From assembly GCA_038503035.1 (NCBI GenBank), contig JAVSML010000041.1, positions 580,634 to 644,633 on the forward strand: a stretch of 64,000 bases of DNA, written 5' to 3'. Below are positions 58,201 through 64,000 of this stretch, one piece after another (position 1 is the stretch's first letter; every line of letters starts with the position of its first letter). The stretch comes from Crocodylus rhombifer (Eukaryota; Chordata; Crocodylia; Crocodylidae). The notes below the pieces were generated by a model. It did no database searches and was not told where the DNA came from. It saw nothing but the letters and a program-made list of their open reading frames with translations. The position numbers and the translations under genes are program-made.

Positions 58201-59374
58201 AATCCCAAGCCCTTACGATTTTAAAGGCTTCATTTTTAATCATCTAGTGCAGGTGTTGACAACCGATAGCCTATGAGCTGCATCTAACCCATGGGTTTTG
58301 TATGCTGGAAATTTCACCGGCACCACCATTTCAGAAACAATGGCCAGGTCCTAGGTGCTGCCCCTTCTCAGACCTAAGCTGGGTCATTTTTGCCCGCCAG
58401 CAGAAAGCCGTATTGACCACCGATCTGGAGGTTCTATCAGTAATTTCTATTGATTCCTCCCTATTTGGTAAATTTCCATCATAATCTGTGCACGCTAGAG
58501 ATTTTAAAAGTATGAACTTTAATCTGAAGGTGTCCCTTTAAAAAAAATTATATATAATGGTCAGCCATTGCTCTCCAAGTTTTACTCTGGTCTTTGGTAT
58601 GATATTTTGGCTTAAATGTGGTTTGTAAAGTACTTGCAGAGACTGGGTTCCTTGTTACTGTTTTCATTTATCCTACCATCAAAGTTGTCTTCTCTGACTG
58701 AGCAAGCACTACTATTTTCCCCTGCCTGGCTAATCATGCTATAATTAATGACTCTCTCTCTGACTCCTCCTTTAAGCTCCCACACTGTCAATATGAGCGG
58801 CGCAGGCCTGGGAATGGGTTAGCTAAATTCTTGAAAGTGCTGCTTAAGCATGTTTATATTTAATGACACAACCTGGTCTGCCCATTTATTTGATTAATAC
58901 ACAAACACCCCCGTGCCTTCCTTCTCTGCTGCTCATCTATATGGATGGCATCACCCTGAGCTCACCTACACAGTATGAACAAGTTCCCTACGCAGTCCCC
59001 TCCACCTCTGATGACCCAGTTTTGCTGTGGAGCACATGGGAAATCAGCCAGTAACAGCAAACGTAAGCACTTGAGAATAGTTTTATCAACTTTTTAAGTT
59101 CCAGTTGACAATCTCATATAACTCTTTGGGCAATTATCATTCTCAATCGTTTTAACTGTGGTAGTGCCAAAAAGCGAACCAAGAATGAGGACCCACTGCT
59201 CTGGGCACAGCTTAGAGTAGTAGATATGCCCTGTATAATGAGCTTCTAATCTAAACAGACAAGAGACAGAGTTGAAAGAAGGATAGAACAAACAAGCATG
59301 ACAAACAATGTGCTCTACTCTGTCCACTCATTTGTCTGGAATATGAACTCCTTGAAGAAAGAACCATGCCTCTT

Positions 59375-59850
59375 TGGATGACACCAAGCTGGGTGGAGTT
59401 GCAGACACTTCAGAGGGTAGGGCTGGGATCCAGAATGACTTGGATGGATTGGAGAAATGTCCAGCAATCAACTCGATGAAATTCAACAAGGACAAGTGCA
59501 AACAGAATCAATTATGTGCACAAATACAGCCTGTAGAATGACTGGCTGAGCTGCAAAACTGAAGAGAAGGACCTGGGGGGTTACACTAGACCATACGCTG
59601 AACATGAACCAACAGCTCATGTTGCTCTTGTTTCAGGGGGAAAAAAAAACCATACTGGGTTGTATTAACAGGAGTGTCTCTTGCAAATCAAGGGAAGAGA
59701 TTCTTCCACTCCGTTCAGCACTGGTAAGGCCTCATCTGGAGTATTATATCCAGTTTTGGGCCCCACACCAAGAAAGACGTGTCCAGATTAGAAAGAATCC
59801 AGCAAAAAGCAGCAGAAATGATTAGAGGACTGGGAAGCATCACATATGAG
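59375..59850 (+). mobile_element. CR1 LINE, left half, split by a hAT insertion
   Basis: GATGACACCAAGCTGGGTGG (the FADDTKLGG region), then GACCTGGGGGGTTACACTAGA, CACTGGTAAGGCCTCATCTGG, AGTATTATATCCAGTTTTGG and AAAAGCAGCAGAAATGATTAG follow CR1 ORF2 in order. The sequence breaks at CACATATGAG (59850) and resumes at 63395 with CCTATGAGGAAAGGCTGAAA, the next conserved block. Confidence 0.9.
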
Positions 59851-60259
59851 TAGGGTGATCATATTATTTTTAAGGAAATCTGGGACACTGCTCTCATGCC
59901 CAAGTCAGTGGCGCTGCTGCAGACAGAGGCAGATGGGCAGGGCACAGTCTGGCAGGGAGACAGAGCAGTGTTAAGGAAATCCAGAGACACCGTGTTTCAA
60001 GTAAAGGTGGAGGGTTATTGTAAAAAATAAAAGTGTAACTAATTACATTTTTTAATTTTAATTTAAATTGTATCACTATAAATAAAGTAGGAATTACGGT
60101 TTAACAAAAATTATGATAACATGAAATTTTTATGAAAAAATATATGATCACAATCCGGTCCAAACTGCTGACAATTACACTTTTCAGTCAGTTTTCCGTC
60201 TCCTGGCCTGCCTTGTCTCTGGACCCAAACTACTGGTACTTCTCTGAGGAATGCATTTT

Positions 60260-62030
60260 CTACAAAAGAATTGGGTTTTTTGCAACTTTTTGTAAAATTG
60301 CAGGCAGTCCTTTTCGGAATTCACTTTGATACTCAGCAAAGCAGCAATTGTAGATATACTGAGACAGCTTTTCTCTGGTTACCAGTTTCATCATTTGTGA
60401 AAATGCTCTTTCCACTGGAGCAGATATCCCTGGTAGACAAATAGCATATTTAACCAAATGCCAAATATTACTTGTTGGTATGAGAGAACAACTGAAATAA
60501 GTGACTCTCTCAACCCAATGGTTTTCGCATGGGATATCTTGCTTCCTCCATTCTTTGAGTTTGCCTTTCACATAAATCTTCATGGCACAAAATTAGTCTA
60601 AAAGACCATCAGCATTTTATCAGCCTAGTTAATGATTCAGTGTCAAATCTTTTGCATGTGAAATCATATGATGTCTCAACGTTACTCCATTCAAGACAGA
60701 GGTGAAGGTTCATTCAATTAAATGCAGAAGTGCCATCAAAAGAAACTTCTTAAAGTGTGTGCCATAGATTATTTGAGTTGTAAAACTGAAGGATGCATCT
60801 GAGCAAGTAATCTTTTGTTGTTTCTCTTAAGGGGCTGACACAGATTTCAACACTTTCTGTTGACCAATTCTGTCTTCAGAGCTTGCAATTCTTTTGATGC
60901 TCCAAAAGCTGATGTAGATTGCCGTTCTGTATGTTGGATAGCTTGCATAAAGTTCTCTAACCGACAAAAAGAAACCAACATTTCCCACATTCATTTTGAA
61001 AGAAATTAAAAAACAGAGTTGGACATTTAGCATGAAGTATGCTTTCAAAGGCTCATACATTTCAAAAAGATGCTGTATTACTGGAACTAATAAAAGAAAA
61101 CATGTTACCATGTTAGAGCAAAATGTTATAGTCAAGGTCAGCTTGGTCTCAGAATTATTGCGATTTGGTTACATAAACTGTGTAAAATGTGAAAACATTG
61201 ATCTCTCTTCACTGCAAGCCCTTCCAGCTTGTTTGGATGCAGGTGTGTATAATGTGGGCCACACAACCAATCCAAGTAAGCTTCTGTTCCACCTTTCTTT
61301 CAATTTTGTAATAATGCTGGTTTTCCCACAATTCTGGACCCCACCAAAGTTTGTGTTAGTGTTATCAGTGCAGAAACCAAGGACTCCATGCAAATCCCAG
61401 GTTTCTGAATGCAACTTTCAATAACATTTGCAATGATTTCAGTTGTCTCTCCTTTGACAGAGTAAACATCTAGCAATTTAACTTTCATGCTACTTGAAGG
61501 ATTAAAAAAAGGATCAATATTGGGATTAGCTTTACTGCCTTCCTGTTGGATGCATCAGCTGATACAGTAATAAAAGTTGCTCCAGCCAATTCTGCAGACA
61601 GTTCATCTTTTGCCAATGGGGCTAGTACATTTAATGCAAAAGCTTTGTTTTTTGTACAGCACAAGAAAATACTGGATCAAATAACTTTGAAATCAATTTC
61701 AATGAACAGTTACTAGAACAGAAAGAGAGCTCATGCTGGACATAATGATATGCAAACATACCTTCTCTGCCACTGCACATTTAAGCTCAGTATCCGATGC
61801 AATACTTTGTCTGAAAAACGAAGCAAGCTTTTCACTTGCAGACACTGCCTCTATTGCAGATTTATGTTTCTGTGTTTGGAGATGGTCTGTGATATCACTA
61901 CGGACTCCATAAGCAACAGAAAACGTAGCAGAACACTGCAGAAAAGTAGCATGTTCTGCATCAACCCATTTTAACAAAGGAAATTCTGAGCGTCGCTGAA
62001 AGTACATTTATGTTTTCGCATTGAAGTTTC
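60260..62030 (-). pseudogene. hAT transposase pseudogene
   Basis: Fragments at 62007-61699, 61488-61300, 61414-61169 and 60583-60260 on the minus strand lie in domain order but in different frames. The signature LPGISAPVERAFS of the hATC domain is clear. The catalytic Asp residues cannot be placed with confidence in the eroded middle. Nothing suggests domestication: no intact frame, no flanking exons, TIRs still in place. Confidence 0.82.
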
Positions 62031-62102
62031 TTCTTTCTTGTTAGAAGAAAATTTAAAAATAAGCATGCTTAAGACACACTCTTGGCACTGAGAAAAGAAT
62101 TC

Positions 62103-62260
62103 ACAGAATCATAGAAAATGAGGGTTGGAAGGGACCTCAGGATGTCATCTAGTCCAACCCCCTGCTCAAAGCGTCCTAGCCAAGGCTTTATCTACCTGAG
62201 TCGTAAAAAACCTCCAAGGATGGAGATTCTACCACCTCTCTGAGCTTTTAGGAAGCTGCT
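62103..62260 (-). mobile_element. CR1 LINE 3' end nested in the hAT element
   Basis: AGAATCATAGAAAATGAGGG, GGAAGGGACCTCAGGATGTC and CTAGTCCAACCCCCTGCTC are the reverse complement of a CR1 3' UTR, closely matching the 3' end of the copy at 36994. Confidence 0.9.
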
Positions 62261-62439
62261 GGTACACAGCCCAGAGACCATTAAACAACCTGAACCATGC
62301 AGCTCAGGCTCCGGGCTCTCACATGGCCTTCAGCAGCATCAGCCCCATGTCAGCAAAGCAGGAGCAGCCCTGCACTGCCCCAACCTCAGCAGCACAGCGT
62401 ATCTTCCAGCGCTGGGTTAAGTTCAGAACAGTGATGAGG

Positions 62440-62668
62440 TGAGGGATAGAGGGTGGGATATCCCCACGGACAACAAGAGCAATGAGCTGTTTCAGCAATA
62501 TGTCAGCCGTGCATTGGTGGGAGAGGTGCAGAGGCGAAGGAAAACCGAGGAAGGTTTGGCAAAGACTAGACAAGCACCTAGCTGGGATCATCTGCCCAGG
62601 GCAGGTGGTTGGATAAGATGATCTACTAAGGTCCCTTCCGACCTTAAAAAGCTATGAAATCTATGAAA
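62440..62668 (+). mobile_element. CR1 LINE 3' end nested in the hAT element
   Basis: GAGAGGTGCAGAGGCGAAGG, CACCTAGCTGGGATCATCTG, GATAAGATGATCTACTAAGG and CCTTCCGACC, ending GCTATGAAATCTATGAAAC, a plus-strand CR1 3' UTR. Confidence 0.85.
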
Positions 62669-63380
62669 CCCTGGAGCAGTGTCTGCCCCCACTTCTTCCC
62701 CCCTGTGGCCCTCAGTGGGATCCTGCCACCTGAGGGGCCCCAAATGGCAGCACCCAGGGCCCACACCTGTTCCAGCTGTGCAGGAGGAGGGTGGGAAGGG
62801 AGGCAGCCAGGCCTAAAGAGGACAGAGCCAGCCGCAGTCCCAAGGCAGAGACTATACCCCGGAGCCCAAAGCTGCCCCCCAAAACACAGGTCCCCACTAG
62901 AAGTCGAGTGGGTGGGAGAAACCTCCACTCCCTTCAGGGCAGGGGCCCAAGTCTGTTCCCCCCCTCCACGCTGTCCCAGCTCCCCCCCAGGAGACCCCCC
63001 TCCCTCAGCAGGGCTCTGCAGTGGCAGCTGCCCTCTGGTCCCAACTCCACTGGGCTGCAAGCAGGTAAACTTGCACTGTAGAGTCAGTCAGGGCTAGACT
63101 TAAGGGTGGGCAACATGAGTGACTGCCCAGGGCATCGTGGTCAGGGAGGCATCGTGCACACACGTGTGAGCAGCCCATGCTCACAGCAATGCTCTCCCTG
63201 TCCCGCCGCACCCCAGGCAGGAGGACCAGTGCCCAACCCAGCCTGCAACCCCACCTCCAGCCTCTGCTCAGAAGGGGCACATGTAGGCAGGCTGGTGCCC
63301 ATCTGAGACTTTTGCTTCAAATTTTGCCAGGATGCTGAGGCAGACTATGAAATCCCAGACTGTCCTGGCCAAACCTGGAC
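62669..63380. other. GC-rich filler inside the hAT element
   Basis: C-rich on the plus strand with spurious proline/serine-rich frames on both strands. GCTAGACTTAAGGGTGGGCAA near 63095 resembles a hAT-type end of another family, without a partner. Confidence 0.45.
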
Positions 63381-63394
63381 GTATGGTCAACCTA

Positions 63395-63815
63395 CCTATG
63401 AGGAAAGGCTGAAAGAGCTAGGGTTATTTAGTCTTGGGAAGAAAAGCCTGGGGAAGGTGGGGGCAAGGAGTGAATTTGAAAGCAGTCTTAAAAAAAAATA
63501 CCTGAAAGGTAATTACAAAGTGGATAGTAATGGACTATTCTCTGTGGCAGTAGAAGATAGGACTAAAAGTAATGGCCTCAAACTGCAAAAGAAGAAACCC
63601 AGGCTGGAGATTAGGAAAAATATTCTGACTATGAGAATGGTCAAGAATTGAATAGGCTACCTGGAGTAGCTGTGGAATCTCCATGCCTGGAAATTTTCAA
63701 GAGCAGGTTAGACAGACATTTCGCTGGGATCATTTAGTCAGGGATGATCCTGCCTTGACTTGGGGACTGGACTACATGATTTCATGAAGGCCCTTCCAGC
63801 CCTACCTTCCATACA
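63395..63815 (+). mobile_element. CR1 LINE, right half of the split copy
   Basis: CTATGAGGAAAGGCTGAAAG, then GGGTTATTTAGTCTTGGGAA, AAATGGCCTCAAACTGCAAA-type sequence, GGCTGGAGATTAGGAAAAAT, and the 3' UTR CGCTGGGATCATTTAGTCAG with CCCTTCCAGCCCTAC. It continues the copy that stops at 59850. Confidence 0.9.
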
Positions 63816-64000
63816 GAAGAGGATCATAGGACCTCAGGAAAGCAGCTAGCACATTGTAGGAGCTACCCAAAGTGAATAAGCAACCAAAAGACGTACAAGA
63901 AATTTCCTACCCTTACACAGCCAAACAAAACTGATGTGATAACGTAAAGAAGACAGCCAGAACTACTAATCAATCTTCAGGAAATGCCTTTCTCTAAGGA
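63816..64000. other. end of window, nothing recognised
   Basis: Short unique-looking sequence. CAACCAAAAGACGTACAAGAAATT may be a remnant of the Penelope-like family (TTTTTGTACGTCTTTTTG near 23254), but it is too short to tell. Confidence 0.3.

Larger units (their letters stand above)
54997..59374 (-). other. RMND5A: RMND5A upstream intron sequence
   Basis: No further RMND5A exon was recognised. It contains a GC-richer block at 56390-56760 with a perfect 13-bp-stem hairpin at 56487-56516, an old hAT fragment at 57940-58200, and at 58248 a CAGGTGTTGACAACC end of the same class as the element at 20370. Confidence 0.5.
59851..63394 (-). mobile_element. decayed autonomous hAT transposon, 3.5 kb
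   Basis: Ends TAGGGTGATCATATTATTTT and GGACGTATGGTCAACCTA are inverted repeats. The 8-bp flanks CATATGAG and CCTATGAG match at 7 of 8, and removing the element rejoins a CR1 frame. On the minus strand a broken transposase runs from about 62010 to 60260. First comes an N-terminal zinc-finger-like block with FLQCSATFSVAYGVRSDI and DHLQTQKHKSAI (about 61950-61850). A core block with GVLGFCTDNTNTNFGG follows (about 61390-61340). The C-terminal hAT dimerisation domain has WHLVKYAICLPGISAPVERAF (60470-60400). Stops and frameshifts are frequent. CR1 fragments lie in its 5' part. The 719-bp element at 17416 shares its termini. Confidence 0.9.

Noticed and set aside
58248..58425. Complete hAT element starting CAGGTGTTGACAACC
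   Set aside because: A left end is plausible, but the proposed right end (ATTGACCACCGATCTG) gives no target duplication.
60260..62030. Domesticated hAT-derived host gene
   Set aside because: Frames are broken by stops and shifts, the TIRs and target duplication are still present, and there are no splice sites around the fragments.

Overview
This is nuclear DNA from a vertebrate, most likely a sauropsid and probably a crocodilian. The interspersed repeats are CR1-clade LINEs with (A)CTATGAAA-type 3' ends plus many hAT-type DNA elements. There is no Alu, B1 or L1 landscape. The species call is inference; a turtle is the main alternative. There are no operons. Coding sequence is sparse and intron-split, and most long open frames here are chance frames or retroelement debris.

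Two host genes can be read, tail to tail. CD8A (+ strand) runs from its start codon at 22608 through six coding exons to a stop near 33139. It has a signal peptide, one V-type Ig domain, a Pro/Thr-rich stalk, a transmembrane segment and a CxC-containing cytoplasmic tail. RMND5A (- strand) is partial. Its last five coding exons lie between 54996 and 47988 and encode the C-terminal 217 or so residues, including the end of the CTLH/CRA region and the RING-like domain. Its N-terminal exons were not found and probably lie beyond 64000. CD8A and RMND5A are also convergent neighbours in mammals, which supports both calls. About 15 kb separates the two stop codons.

Layout. 1-22.5 kb: no recognisable gene. 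It holds CR1 pieces, the endonuclease and reverse-transcriptase remains of a second LINE type, several TIR elements, a GC-rich island with two large hairpins, and a 10-base assembly gap. 22.5-34.2 kb: CD8A, with a fold-back repeat in intron 1, a nearly 480-bp AT-rich palindrome in intron 5, and a hAT MITE just upstream of the last exon. 34-46.6 kb: intergenic, with a MIR-like SINE, a long CR1 copy, Penelope-like fold-backs, two more copies of the same MITE and a mariner-like element. 46.6-64 kb: RMND5A with its introns. The right end holds a CR1 split by a 3.5-kb decayed autonomous hAT transposon, which itself carries CR1 pieces.

The observations most worth checking are these. (1) Two donors 4 bp apart in CD8A exon 5 give two different cytoplasmic tails. 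(2) A nested hAT with a near-complete 8-bp target duplication, and a 719-bp non-autonomous relative with a perfect one. (3) A short-repeat family in which a CTGANGA block and an AAA block flank a hairpin that covaries between copies, like part of a hammerhead ribozyme core. (4) The large palindrome in CD8A intron 5. I saw no clearly new multi-gene system.
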